In this document: one piece after another, positions 8,600-17,608 of the stretch
How the letters are laid out: the number at the start of each line of letters is the position of its first letter
How positions within the stretch are numbered: position 1 is the stretch's first letter
Source of the DNA: Candidatus Bathyarchaeota archaeon
Lineage (GTDB): Archaea > Thermoproteota > Bathyarchaeia > RBG-16-48-13 > JAGTRE01
NCBI GenBank assembly: GCA_018396415.1
Contig: JAGTRE010000009.1
Location: 1 to 56,193 of the forward strand
Length of the DNA stretch: 56,193 nucleotides
Direction: 5' to 3'
Program-made: the position numbers and the translations under genes
The notes under the pieces: generated by a model
Told to the model about the DNA's origin: nothing
Seen by the model: the letters and a program-made list of their open reading frames with translations, nothing else
The model's database searches: none

Positions 8600-9124
8600 G
8601 CCTGATCTAGTTATTATTCTTTATCTTTTGATTGCATTACACCCCCAATAGTTCAGTCGACTTGTTCTCTCACTGCTTTACTGATTATCTACATTTGTTT
8701 AACTCATTTAAAGAAAGCATTCAGAGTATGGAACCCGCGGAAACGCATTTGAAAAATAGCGTATATTAGGGGAGAGGAAAGAGGGACAGCGCTCCGCGGG
8801 CTACTATTATTTGATTGTTACCGATTTTTCTGTATTATTTAAGAAATTTTGTTAAAAACAGTTTGAGGAAGTAGGTGTTTCATAATTTTCATGTATTTAG
8901 ATACCAATGAAAATCTGTCAAATATTGCAGAATCGCCTAATTTGGCGGTTTTACTTTAAAGGGAATATTGTCCGAGCGGGTATTGTAGGGCTGACTCGAA
9001 GAAAAAAGAGATTTTAGGATAAGGATACGCTAATCTTCAGCTTTTCTGAGAGACGATAAAACTACTGCTGTATTCAGCGAATAAACAGTAAGCCTTAAGA
9101 TACTACAAAAATGTGAGCGGAAGA
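8600..9124. other. Gene-free spacer in the mobile-element scar zone
   Basis: No reading frame of note on either strand. Apart from the hairpin-forming stretch at 8734-8800 I see no repeats or recognisable RNA genes. It is bounded by the zinc-ribbon ORF and a decayed TnpB relic, so it is probably remnant mobile DNA. Confidence 0.4.
8734..8800. ncRNA. Possible structured RNA with an 8-bp GC-rich closing stem
   Basis: CCCGCGGA (8734-8741) pairs perfectly with TCCGCGGG (8793-8800). After a small internal loop CGC (8744-8746) pairs with GCG (8789-8791). The enclosed part is purine-rich (AGGGGAGAGGAAAGAGGGA). A TTTAAAG about 24 bases upstream on the plus strand would place a transcript start at the stem, and T-rich sequence follows. 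The GC-rich stem stands out in AT-rich surroundings, as RNA stems do in thermophiles. It is not a tRNA and I see no C/D boxes. It could equally be a hairpin end of a lost element. Confidence 0.25.
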
Positions 9125-9362
9125 AGGCCGCTTAGCTTAAGAAATGACCTAATCAACTTAAGGAAGGCCAAGGCTTTCCCGGTTTTAAAAATCTAGTGCA
9201 TGGCGTTAGAAGTAGAATCAAAGTTCCAGTTAAGCCTCACAGAGGGAGTTTCCAGACGGTAAGCTACATGAAAGCAAAATTGTAAAAAAGGAAGACAAGT
9301 ATATCGCCATGTATAACCCCTTCGAGTTTGAAGCCCCTCATAAGTGTTGGATAGTTCACTAA
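9125..9362 (+). pseudogene. Frameshifted TnpB relic
   Basis: Three frames in succession give pieces that join into one TnpB-like stretch: PLSLRNDLINLRKAK from 9125, then FKNLVHGVRSRIKVPVKPHRGS...VSYMKAK, then IVKKEDKYIAMYNPFEFE to a stop at 9360-9362. SLRNDLI and the VPVKPHR type of motif followed by KxxKxDKY are typical of the region just before RuvC in archaeal TnpB. At least two frameshifts are needed, and no RuvC or zinc-finger part remains. It ends on the stop of the convergent kinase gene. It is a separate relic from the TIR-bounded TnpB, which is on the other strand. Confidence 0.45.
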
Positions 9363-9985
9363 ATCTTAAGTTCTTCCCTTCTCTTCTGAATTGCCGCGAG
9401 AATTTCTTCGGCTAGTTCGCCTTGAGGTCTGGTGGCGTTCACTCTAATGACTGGAATATCATTCTCAACTAGGTTGTGGATGTAATCGAGATGTCGGGTC
9501 ACATTTTCTAATATATCCAAGCTGAGAGTGGTTAATATCTCATCATTTCGAATTAATTGTCTTTTCACCGAGATAGTTGCTGGTATCTCCATGAAAATGT
9601 AAAGGTCGGGTTTAGGTACACTACCCTCCATTACAGCGTTAATATAATAATTAAGCAACGTTGGGTAGCATGTTGATTGATGCCGTCTAAACCTAGCATA
9701 AGCAAAGGATAAGTCAGTGGGAAGATAGCCGTCTATAACAACATCTTCACCGTTTGAAATGAGTTTCTCAATTTCTGCTATTCTACGGATTTCTTCATTA
9801 AAAATCATAAAGTCAGTTAGGGTTGTTCCTCGATCTCCAATGGGTATTTTATCTTTTCCTAGTACTGTTGCTATTTCTGGAAAGTAGATCCAGCCCTGAG
9901 ATGCTAACAGTTGCCCGATTGTAGTCTTTCCAGATCCGGGAAGCCCTTCAAGTACGAGGAAAAAACCTGGTTTCTTCCTCGCCAT
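9359..9985 (-). CDS. Thymidylate/deoxynucleoside kinase-like P-loop kinase
   Basis: A nucleotide-kinase-fold protein with Walker A GLPGSGKTT close to the N-terminus, VVIDGYLPTDLSFAYARF (in the place of the DRY-type substrate loop of thymidylate kinases) and a lid-like segment SVKRQLIRNDE. Probably phosphorylates a nucleotide or nucleoside. Canonical dTMP kinases keep an Arg in DRY, so the substrate is open. ATG at 9985 (MARKKPG) is preferred; a TTG at 10006 would add seven residues. The stop overlaps the end of the TnpB relic on the other strand. It lies 64 bases downstream of the AAA-associated-domain gene on the same strand. Confidence 0.6.
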   Translation of the reverse strand: MARKKPGFFLVLEGLPGSGKTTIGQLLASQGWIYFPEIATVLGKDKIPIGDRGTTLTDFMIFNEEIRRIAEIEKLISNGEDVVIDGYLPTDLSFAYARFRRHQSTCYPTLLNYYINAVMEGSVPKPDLYIFMEIPATISVKRQLIRNDEILTTLSLDILENVTRHLDYIHNLVENDIPVIRVNATRPQGELAEEILAAIQKRREELKI

Positions 9986-10049
9986 AACAGGGTTTACTCC
10001 AAGCAAGGTTTCAGAGTATATAGAGATACTTAATGAGTGGGTAGATACT

Positions 10050-10556
10050 TTACCCAGTGCCTACAACCTGTGGATGACGTGGAATCCTACGTGGGAGAAT
10101 TTCACCAGTTGTACCATCATACTCAAAGAGTAAGCCGAAGCACCCCCACTGAATAATGTTCTGAAGAGTTTCCTCAACATTTCCATATATCTCAACCTTA
10201 GATCTCACTAATTTCAAAACTTCATCTTTATCCAACTTCTTACCCTTGTGTAAAATGTTAAGAATCGACACGTATGGTTCAATACGTTTAAGTTGCTCCC
10301 CAAGTATCTTCCTACGTTCTTTACGATGCGATTTCGCAAACTGATGACCGATCTCAGTAAGTTCAATCTCACTATCTTCAACAATTACGAAGTCAAGCAG
10401 TTCAGCCAACCGGAGAGGGGGGAGAAAACGATCCACCCCAACTTCCATAGCGATGATAAGGTTAGAGGCAGTGGTTTTTCCACCGAGCGAATTTAAAATT
10501 TCAATAAAGCCATGGAATTCAGCAAAAGAAACATGCGGAAAGATCAATTTTTTCAA
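10050..10556 (-). CDS. Free-standing AAA-associated C-terminal domain protein
   Basis: This 168-residue protein resembles the AAA_assoc_C domain that normally follows the ATPase domain in nitrate/taurine-type ABC transporter ATPases. Seen: FHGFIEILNSLGGKTTASNLI, DRFLPPLRLAELLDFV, ELTEIGHQFA, then a second helix-turn-helix-like half ending QNIIQWGCFGLLFEYD. Here no ATPase domain or transporter gene is attached. It may act as a DNA-binding or ligand-sensing protein by itself. It sits between the lipoate ligase and the nucleotide kinase, all on the minus strand. ATG start; family assignment moderately sure, function unknown. Confidence 0.55.
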   Translation of the reverse strand: MKKLIFPHVSFAEFHGFIEILNSLGGKTTASNLIIAMEVGVDRFLPPLRLAELLDFVIVEDSEIELTEIGHQFAKSHRKERRKILGEQLKRIEPYVSILNILHKGKKLDKDEVLKLVRSKVEIYGNVEETLQNIIQWGCFGLLFEYDGTTGEILPRRIPRHPQVVGTG

Positions 10557-10636
10557 CCCATATCACCACATTAACGATATTCTCTATGGTCTAATGCTAA
10601 ATAGTTGCCGCCCTTGAATAAAACAACACGCCTAAC

Positions 10637-11728
10637 TTAGGTTTGGATCGCTGTAAGAATAGCTGTAACAAAATCTTCTGGAGAAACCCCGGGTGTTTCA
10701 ATTTTATTTGTTTTATAAAAGTTTTCTACAGCACTTAAGAGCTCTACTCTATCTGCCTTAACACCTTTAATCATGCTTTCGAGATCAAGCAATTTCTCTT
10801 TGGGAATGAAAAAGAAGTCTCCAGTGATCATTATGTCGTTTATTCTATCACCCTCTAATTCAAGTGTGGTTCGAATTAAACCACCCTTAGCCTTATAGCA
10901 TGCTTCAACAATTTTTATGTCACCGGTGATCTTTACTTCGCTTCTCCCCGTAAGATGCGGATGAGACTGCTCCGGGGCGAATAACCATTCCTTAGAATGG
11001 TACTTAGATCGTACCATCTCTAAGAGGGCTTTTTCCTTTTCCGTTATTTTTCCATACTCGAAGGTTATGCCCAACGCCTTTTCAAATCCCCTTTTCAGTG
11101 CTTTCGTCGCTTCTTCCATGCTTACCGCTCTACCCAATTCCCTATTTGCTGTGGTGAGCCATTCCTCCATTGTCTTAACGATTTTATCTCTGAATTTCTC
11201 AGATGGAACTTTAAGTGTCTTCCCCATCAGTTCGTAATTGAAATCTAGAATTATGTTTCCTGTTAGGATGAGGGTGTCGTCAAGTACGGTAGCCCCATTA
11301 CCCGAGATCTTCCTCCCATGAACTTGAATATCATTAACTGCACGGTATTCCGCAGGTATTCCGAGCTCCCTGCACGCCTCTACAGGACCTTTTAAAAGGA
11401 CCTGGTAAGCCTCTTCAATACTTAACGGAATGATTGGGTTATTACGACTGGCTATTATTTGATAGAAAATTTGATTGCCATCTAGTAAAACAGCACCACC
11501 ACCGAGAATACGTCTAACAACTGGAATACCATGTTTTTCGCAGAAGTTTAAATCAATGTCTTTTTCAATAGCTTGATGATAACCGACGCAAACTATAGGG
11601 TATGATGGATAGCAGAAGATAATGGTGTCAGGAACATATCCGCCACTCCTTGCTAATCCGACGGCCTCGTATATGGCTTGAGTGTCAAAGGAATCTATTT
11701 TCCCTAGGTTCAATAGGCGAAATAACAT
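10637..11728 (-). CDS. lplA: Lipoate-protein ligase A family protein
   Basis: Attaches lipoate, or a related cofactor such as octanoate or biotin, to a carrier lysine. The N-terminal 250 residues form the biotin/lipoate ligase fold: VCVGYHQAIEKDID, RRILGGGAVLLDGNQIFY (about 71-88) and the lysine-bearing GRKISGNGATVLDDT. The last 110 residues, with HPHLTGRSEVKITGDIKIVEACYKAKG, match the C-terminal accessory domain of bacterial-type LplA, which in other archaea is often a separate protein (LplB). At 363 residues both halves are fused, so it should be self-sufficient. Carrier proteins (GcvH, E2) are not in the window. Confidence 0.82.
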   Translation of the reverse strand: MLFRLLNLGKIDSFDTQAIYEAVGLARSGGYVPDTIIFCYPSYPIVCVGYHQAIEKDIDLNFCEKHGIPVVRRILGGGAVLLDGNQIFYQIIASRNNPIIPLSIEEAYQVLLKGPVEACRELGIPAEYRAVNDIQVHGRKISGNGATVLDDTLILTGNIILDFNYELMGKTLKVPSEKFRDKIVKTMEEWLTTANRELGRAVSMEEATKALKRGFEKALGITFEYGKITEKEKALLEMVRSKYHSKEWLFAPEQSHPHLTGRSEVKITGDIKIVEACYKAKGGLIRTTLELEGDRINDIMITGDFFFIPKEKLLDLESMIKGVKADRVELLSAVENFYKTNKIETPGVSPEDFVTAILTAIQT

Positions 11729-11773
11729 ATCAACACCAGGCCCCTGGCAATCAAAGAGGATAATTTAACGTTT

Positions 11774-13024
11774 TCATCGTCTAATTAATTCTTCGTAGAT
11801 GGCCAAGGTATTCCGTGCAGCTTTATCCCATGTAAAGTATTCTAAAACACGTTTCCGACCATTTTCACCCCATCGCTTAGCCCTCGTTGCATCTTTAAGA
11901 ACTTCCTTTACTCCCCAAGCAATGTCAGCTGGGTCCTCACCATTTACATGTATTCCACATTGAGCTTGACCGCTTGGAACTACTTGCTCCCTAAACCCAC
12001 TCAGCCCTCTAGCCCCGACGACGACCGGGCGCTCCATGGACATGGCTTCCAATGAAACTATCCCAAATGGCTCGGAAAGTGATGGAAAGACGCAGACATC
12101 CGCCATTGCATAGTGAAGAATTCGCTCCTCCTCTGAAACCCATTCAGATCGAAAAATCACCTTATCAACAATATTCAGGCGTTGCGTGAGTTGAACCAAG
12201 TCTTGATACTCCTCGCCCTTTCCTAAGATTACGAGCTTCGTTTTTGGAAATTCCGTAAGAATTATTGGCATAGCTTGAATAAGATTTTGAATTCCTTTAA
12301 CCCAGGTGAGGCGCCCAATAAATAAAATTACTTTCTCATCAGATTCAAGTTTGTAAGATGCTTTAATAATTTCGAGGTTCTTGGAGTCCACTTTAGCGGG
12401 ATCATACTTTTCAGGAGAACACCCATTCCAACAGACGCGAATCTTATCAACTGGATAACCTAGCGATATAAGGTGATCTCTCATCGCATAGGAAACCGTT
12501 ACAACTCTCGTAGCCTTTTCAGCCATAGCTCTTTCAAAATGCCTTACAACTTCGGACCCGACCCCGCCCGACCTTTGTTCCTCTGTGGAGTGTAAATGAA
12601 AAACCACTGGAATCTTATCTTTCATCTCCTTTGCGATCATTAGTCCAGCAGGAGCGGAAAGCCAGTCGTGAACCGCGACAAGGTCGTAACTCTCCCCTAC
12701 CTTCTTAACCAACTCGTTAACAAACTTACTGGCGGACAAATGGTTGTAGGAGAACACATCGCAGAAAAACTTGATGTTTGTTCCCCAACGGCGTAGATCC
12801 TCGGTTACAACAATTGGAAAGACGTCGTAGGTGTCAACAATCATAGGTCGATGAATCATTATTCCATTCCAAAGTTCGTGCGTGAGAAGATCCCCAGGGT
12901 TAAGGGTGAATACAACCACTTCGTGACCAAGTTCAACAAACTTGCATGTGATTTCAATGGCATAAGTACCAAGTCCACCAACAAGGCGAGGGTAGTATTC
13001 CCAGACAAAAAATGCTATCCGCAT
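11774..13024 (-). CDS. GT4 glycosyltransferase, glycogen-synthase-like
   Basis: A 416-residue GT-B enzyme. N-terminal acceptor domain: MRIAFFVWEYYPRLVGGLGTY with the glycine loop, HDWLSAPAGL, HLHSTEEQRSGG. C-terminal donor domain: LFIGRLTWVKGIQNLI and FPSLSEPFGIVSLEAM, whose E-x7-E motif holds the catalytic glutamates. It is a close paralogue of the gene at 24919: both share RRWG, FF-DV, YN-LSA-K and the REQVVPSG segment. Probably transfers glucose or another sugar from a nucleotide donor to a glucan, trehalose-like or lipid acceptor. It stands outside the main glucan cluster, between lipoate ligase and an ion transporter. ATG start. Confidence 0.8.
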   Translation of the reverse strand: MRIAFFVWEYYPRLVGGLGTYAIEITCKFVELGHEVVVFTLNPGDLLTHELWNGIMIHRPMIVDTYDVFPIVVTEDLRRWGTNIKFFCDVFSYNHLSASKFVNELVKKVGESYDLVAVHDWLSAPAGLMIAKEMKDKIPVVFHLHSTEEQRSGGVGSEVVRHFERAMAEKATRVVTVSYAMRDHLISLGYPVDKIRVCWNGCSPEKYDPAKVDSKNLEIIKASYKLESDEKVILFIGRLTWVKGIQNLIQAMPIILTEFPKTKLVILGKGEEYQDLVQLTQRLNIVDKVIFRSEWVSEEERILHYAMADVCVFPSLSEPFGIVSLEAMSMERPVVVGARGLSGFREQVVPSGQAQCGIHVNGEDPADIAWGVKEVLKDATRAKRWGENGRKRVLEYFTWDKAARNTLAIYEELIRR

Positions 13025-13126
13025 TCCTCATACTCCTAGAGTGACCATAATTGAAGTATAACATATCCCGGTTAAGGTAATAATGATTCTGCTCCCATCT
13101 TCAAATTTCATTTAGGAATATTCATG

Positions 13127-14593
13127 TTAAGGCATCAAAGGCGATTGAATAAAGATCAAAAGCCATGCTAATCCAATAGTAACAAGAACAGATATAACAC
13201 CTATTCTAAACCACTTTAAGAAGTTCATAAAGTAGTTTTTACGTCTCTCAAGAATTCCCAGGGCAACAATGTTCGCTGTGGAGCCTACCATAGTTAAATT
13301 TCCACCGAGGCAGCCTCCGAGCACCAATGCCCACCATAACGGGTAAACGTTAACACCCATGTTGTTAAGGGAGTAGACTACAGGTATTAACGCTGCAATT
13401 ATAGGTACATTGTCGATTGTGCCCGAGAGAAGCCCGGATGCCCATATCATTATGGTTAAAATTAGGCTAAAATTGCCATCTGTGACGCCTACAATTACAT
13501 CCGCGAACTTGGTTGTCACCCCAGTGTATTGAAGAGCGCCAGCCTTAGCAAAAAGGAACATGAAGAAGAGTAAAGTCCACCAGTCTACTCCGGTATCCAC
13601 GATTTCTTTAGCCCTTTGCCTCTCCATAAGTAAAACTCCCCCAGCCCCTATGAGAGGCCCGGCTAATAGAATTGTACTTTTTTGCATACCAAGAGCCAAT
13701 TCAATTCTGTGATGAAGGACGATTAAAATTATAACAAATAGAAAGAGTATAACAACCTGTTTGAATCTCCTACTGTCCTTAATTACACTCAATTCGTCGA
13801 GTACAATCTCATGTCTTTTTAGTTTATCATTAACTTTCTCATCAAATTGTTTAAGAGCTCCCCTAAAATAGAGTAGACAAATTGGCATCAGTGAGAGTAC
13901 GCATATTAGCGAGATTGGCGTGGCCCACCGGAGGTATTCTTCGAAGGTTATTCCAGCTCGAAGGGCCACCAATATGCCGACAGGGTTCCCAAGAACCGTC
14001 GCCGCACTACCAATATTTGTCGCTAGTACCGCAGCAATGATGTAGGGTACCGGATCCAGATCTAAATAATCGCAGAGATCAAGAACCATGGTCGCTATAA
14101 ACAATATAGAGGTAACCTCATCTACACAAGCAGCGGCGAACATCGAAAGTGCAATAAACATAATCATAAGCTTCTGGGAGCCAAAACCTGTTAACCTAAT
14201 CATTTTGATCATTAACCATCTAAAAAAGCCAACACTCTCAAGTTCTTCAACAATAATCATCATACTTACCAAGAAAATGATGACATCTAGACTCATGAAG
14301 TGTAAGGTAGTTTCAAGGTCTAACGTCTGAGTGAAGAGAAGAATCGCTATGCCAAAAATAGCTACGGCAAGCCGAAATCTCCAAAACATCAACGTTCCAA
14401 GAACTGTAGCAGCAAAGACTGTTGTCGCAACATTTTGCGCTATATTAAAGCCAACCAACCTAAGAAACAGAGCTATACCAACACAGAATACGGTAAAAAA
14501 AGCGAAATCAAATGTAGTTCTCTTTCTCTTTATGATCAACGGTAGGTGCTTGATGCATACGTGTCCCCATCCACATTTTTCAGGCTCGGTCAT
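13127..14593 (-). CDS. ArsB/NhaD/SLC13-superfamily membrane transporter
   Basis: A polytopic membrane protein (488 residues, roughly 11-12 hydrophobic helices) of the ion-transporter superfamily. Signature pairs are present: GNPVGILVALRAGITFEEYLRW in the first half, and GLLSGTIDNVPIIAALIPV with GGCLGGNLTMVGSTANIVALGI in the second. These are the re-entrant loops that form the substrate and sodium sites in ArsB, NhaD and citrate transporters. A cytosolic loop of about 45 charged residues (about 235-280) separates the halves. The substrate (sodium/proton exchange, a dicarboxylate, or arsenite) cannot be read. The neighbouring cation/proton antiporter is broken, so this could be the working ion exchanger here. 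Confidence 0.8.
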   Translation of the reverse strand: MTEPEKCGWGHVCIKHLPLIIKRKRTTFDFAFFTVFCVGIALFLRLVGFNIAQNVATTVFAATVLGTLMFWRFRLAVAIFGIAILLFTQTLDLETTLHFMSLDVIIFLVSMMIIVEELESVGFFRWLMIKMIRLTGFGSQKLMIMFIALSMFAAACVDEVTSILFIATMVLDLCDYLDLDPVPYIIAAVLATNIGSAATVLGNPVGILVALRAGITFEEYLRWATPISLICVLSLMPICLLYFRGALKQFDEKVNDKLKRHEIVLDELSVIKDSRRFKQVVILFLFVIILIVLHHRIELALGMQKSTILLAGPLIGAGGVLLMERQRAKEIVDTGVDWWTLLFFMFLFAKAGALQYTGVTTKFADVIVGVTDGNFSLILTIMIWASGLLSGTIDNVPIIAALIPVVYSLNNMGVNVYPLWWALVLGGCLGGNLTMVGSTANIVALGILERRKNYFMNFLKWFRIGVISVLVTIGLAWLLIFIQSPLMP

Positions 14594-14821
14594 TTGCTAT
14601 CGCTTTCCATTCAAGCAACGACTAAACATCGCCGATCCACGTTGATAAATTTCTAGGACAAAATTTCAGCAAAAAGAGAAAGCAGTTAATACTTAGATTA
14701 AATAGCCTCTTTAAGAAAACACAGCGGAGATGTCAAGATCATATTTATTTACGTAATACTTCAACCACTTTGGAATTAAATAATGAAATTAAAACATAAT
14801 CGCTACACAAGGATAGCTTAT

Positions 14822-15580
14822 CTAAGCAGCGTTTTTAACATAAGCTCGTTTAGCTTTATACACCCCATATGTACAATCAACGCAGTTGTAATAACAACGA
14901 AGGTGATATCGGTATACAATCCCTAAAACAAGTCCAAAAATTAGAGCAGATAAAGGTCCGCTTCCTCCACATTCTTCGGTAACCGTGTAAGCGACGAAAA
15001 GAAAAGCCAGTAAAACCAGTAAAAGCGCATACTGATATTGAAAATCTTTCTTCTTTAGGTAGAGGTACAACCACAGAAAACCAACAACGAAGCCGACAGC
15101 CATGCCGACGATAAATTGTTTTAAGATAATCCAGCCTAACGAACTTATACTCTAGTGCCCAAAATACCCTAGTCTACTGCCTCCCAAAACGCAGCCAAGA
15201 AAGATGCTTAACAAAATGTTCAACGCGAGGGCATAGGTAGCCACTAGGAAAATAACGCATACGCTAAGAAAAAATCCAAGTGAAGCTAAAAGTAGGGCTC
15301 TTGGGCTCTGTGTAATAACAGTTCTCACATTCATGCTGGCTCCGCCATCAAACAGAATCGTAATCAATGCCAGTGCCCTAAACAGAGGGGCAATCAACAT
15401 CAAATAAGAAGTATCAATAATTTGGAGAAACCAAGTAGTCCAAATGACATTAAAAAATCATGTCGGGTACGCCAGTTTTAATGAATAGCTACTGCCCAAC
15501 ACCCCTAACAAAACAGTCGACATCCCAATCGTGAATATATCCAAAACCATTTCCATCTCTAATCCGCCAGTTTCGCCCAT
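14822..15580 (-). pseudogene. Decayed CPA-type cation/proton antiporter
   Basis: One minus-strand frame from ATG 15580 gives an antiporter N-terminus (VLDIFTIGMSTVLLGVLGS), an in-frame TGA at about 15462, then IIDTSYLMLIAPLFRALALI, ILFDGGASMNVR and SPRALLLASLGF, an in-frame TAG at 15152-15154, and then ILKQFIVGMAVGFVVGFLWL and EECGGSGPLSALIFGLVLG. Order and motifs match NhaP/KefB-like exchangers. The two stops, the loss of some 50 residues around GGSRLG, and the absence of the rest of the protein after helix 9 or so show decay. The original protein would have been about 400 residues or more. Confidence 0.75.
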
Positions 15581-15612
15581 GATGCTAATGTCGTATAAAT
15601 ATAAATTGTACA

Positions 15613-16692
15613 CTAGAAACTCCAAAAGTTAGACAAGATGTTTTTGACTTCCCGTATAGTTTTATCAGCCTCGTTTTTTACCTGCTGAGGAGATTTGCAT
15701 TGATTATCTTTTAGTTCAAAGGGTGCTTTTGCCATCTCCATAATTATCGCTGCAACCGTTTTTGACAACGCCTCTAAGTTATAGCCGCCTTCTAAGACAG
15801 CCAAGAGACGTCCATCGCAAACTTTTGAGGCTATGCCCATAATTATTTGAAATGCTTGGAGATATCCGAGACTTGACATTGCCATATTTGCAATCGGGTC
15901 AGCGTAGTGAGCGTCAAACCCGGCTGATATAATAATAAATTCTGGATTGAATTGTGTGGTTACAGGGATAACAATCTCCTTCATTGCTTTTAGATAAATT
16001 TCATCGTTTGAATACGGAGGAAGAGGAATATTTACCTTAAACCCTTTCCCCTCACCCTCACCCATCTCATCCAAAAAACCTGTTCCTGGATACAAAGTCC
16101 TCCCATCTTGATGTAAGCTGACATAAAGGACATGCGATGTCGTGTTAAAGATTTTCTGAGTTCCGTTTCCATGATGCGCGTCTACATCTATGATTGCAAC
16201 CTTTCCAAGATTATATTTTTTAATCAAATATTTTGCTGCAATTGCGACATTATTAAAGATGCAAAAACCAGCGGAGCTCGGTGGAAAAGTTGGACCGCTG
16301 GGTCCAGCGTGGTGTCCAGGCGGACGAACTAATGCAAATGCATTAGCAATGTCGCTTGAGATAATTAGGTCACATGCTTTCAAGACACCTCCAACCGCAA
16401 GGAGGGCAACTTCATAGCTCTCTGCGCATACAGGTGTATCGCTATCTAAGTAACCACCACCCGCTTGACATATGGATGCTACATTTTTCACATAAGTCAA
16501 GTCGTGAACTAGTGTTACTTCCTGTATTGTTGCCTTTTGCGGTACAATTTCTTGGAAGCGTCTATCTTTAAAAATTCCAGTCTTTTCGAGGGTGTTTATA
16601 ATACTGGATAATCTTAATGGAGACTCTGGATGTGAGGGCCCAGGATTATGCTTTAGATAATAAGGACTATAGATTATCCCTGTTGTGGGCAA
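15613..16692 (-). CDS. Histone deacetylase/acetoin-utilisation family hydrolase
   Basis: Zinc-dependent deacetylase of the arginase-deacetylase fold, 359 residues. Catalytic and metal motifs are intact: RPPGHHAG with the His pair (about 123-130), DVDAHHGNGTQ with zinc-binding Asp and His, ISAGFDAHYADP with the second Asp, and LEGGYNLEAL with the catalytic-site tyrosine. In archaea and bacteria these enzymes act on acetylated polyamines or protein lysines; which one here cannot be told. It lies 33 bases upstream of the broken antiporter on the same strand. Confidence 0.88.
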   Translation of the reverse strand: MPTTGIIYSPYYLKHNPGPSHPESPLRLSSIINTLEKTGIFKDRRFQEIVPQKATIQEVTLVHDLTYVKNVASICQAGGGYLDSDTPVCAESYEVALLAVGGVLKACDLIISSDIANAFALVRPPGHHAGPSGPTFPPSSAGFCIFNNVAIAAKYLIKKYNLGKVAIIDVDAHHGNGTQKIFNTTSHVLYVSLHQDGRTLYPGTGFLDEMGEGEGKGFKVNIPLPPYSNDEIYLKAMKEIVIPVTTQFNPEFIIISAGFDAHYADPIANMAMSSLGYLQAFQIIMGIASKVCDGRLLAVLEGGYNLEALSKTVAAIIMEMAKAPFELKDNQCKSPQQVKNEADKTIREVKNILSNFWSF

Positions 16693-16769
16693 GTTTGCTT
16701 CACAAAAGTAATTATTATAGGATGTTTAATAAAAGGCGAATTACAAAACCCACGAAGAAACTTCAGCAT

Positions 16770-17015
16770 TTACTTCCTCTGTTCATTTCGCTTCCTGAGT
16801 TGAATCTTTTGGAGATAATTCCGATATTTTGGGTTATAAATGCATGAAAATGCAAATGTGCTAATAATACCGACACCAATGCAAATAGCCCCGATAGGTT
16901 GCATTAATAGAATGATGAAAATGATCCCGCCTAACCAACTGATAGATGATATAATCACACAAGTGACAGCGATATAGTCAAAACGTGTCCATGTTTTAAC
17001 TTTTCTCATACTCAA
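16770..17015 (-). CDS. Small two-helix membrane protein
   Basis: An 81-residue protein with two hydrophobic segments (about 14-37 and 40-59), a short loop between them and a strongly basic tail (KIQLRKRNEQRK), so both ends should face the cytoplasm. No known family recognised. ATG at 17015, with a second in-frame ATG two codons later. It stands alone between the deacetylase and the small-protein pair, all on the minus strand. Confidence 0.4.
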   Translation of the reverse strand: MSMRKVKTWTRFDYIAVTCVIISSISWLGGIIFIILLMQPIGAICIGVGIISTFAFSCIYNPKYRNYLQKIQLRKRNEQRK

Positions 17016-17141
17016 ACACTGCCAAAATATTATGGTCTTACGTTTATTGTATTTTCGCCTTAATCCAAGAAGCTGTTATTTTGATGCTCGAAACTTTGGC
17101 AACAAACAAAAATAAATATAGATCATCGTTATCCTCGAAGA

Positions 17142-17303
17142 TTACCATTCAAGATCCGATCTTGCAACCTCCTCCCAACACCTTCTACAGAGAGGAGCCA
17201 TGTTCTCGGTAATATATACAATAGCTGAATTAATATGGCATTTAGAGCAGGTGTCTTCAGGAAGCGCCTCAGTTAAATTATAAATTGACATTTTCTTAGC
17301 CAT
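17142..17303 (-). CDS. Small four-cysteine zinc-finger protein
   Basis: 53 residues from the ATG at 17303 (MAKKMSIYNL). CSKCH and CRRCW are separated by 23 residues, and the sequence between (AIVYITENMAPL) looks like a treble-clef or zinc-ribbon core. ATGs further upstream (17315, 17327) are possible. The 17303 start is favoured because GGTGG sits five bases before it. It follows the 96-residue gene directly; the 17327 start would overlap that gene's stop. Function unknown; archaea use such miniproteins in protein or RNA binding. Confidence 0.5.
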   Translation of the reverse strand: MAKKMSIYNLTEALPEDTCSKCHINSAIVYITENMAPLCRRCWEEVARSDLEW

Positions 17304-17317
17304 GTTAACCACCATCG

Positions 17318-17608
17318 TTATGCCCAAAACTCATTAAGAAGGACAAAGCTGGTAATCATCCGATAGATTGCGTTTTCATCTAGGAAACCCTGAGGGCCGA
17401 GCCAATCTGCGTACACAAATTTCCGACCGAGATTACCATAGTAATAGACGCAGATAGATTCATGGTCCTTACTTTCACGCGGTCCATCAAATGGACAACC
17501 CAATGTTTGGGCAGCTTTTTTCGCCGCTGTTTCTACAACTCTGAGGCGACTCAAATCGGAACTAGCTTCATGTGGAACGTATAAGACGAGTTTTTTAGGA
17601 AGATTCAT
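17318..17608 (-). CDS. Uncharacterised 96-residue protein
   Basis: Starts MNLPKKLVLYVPHEASSDL, with GGTGG five bases upstream of the ATG at 17608 (an ATG at 17620 is also in frame). It contains GCPFDGPRESKDHESICVYYY and ends YRMITSFVLLNEFWA. I recognise no family. No membrane segment or cysteine cluster. Its stop lies 14 bases before the zinc-finger gene's preferred start, so the two are probably made together. Upstream (17683-17703) CGGAAAA and TTTTCCG can form a 7-bp hairpin in the promoter region. Confidence 0.45.
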   Translation of the reverse strand: MNLPKKLVLYVPHEASSDLSRLRVVETAAKKAAQTLGCPFDGPRESKDHESICVYYYGNLGRKFVYADWLGPQGFLDENAIYRMITSFVLLNEFWA

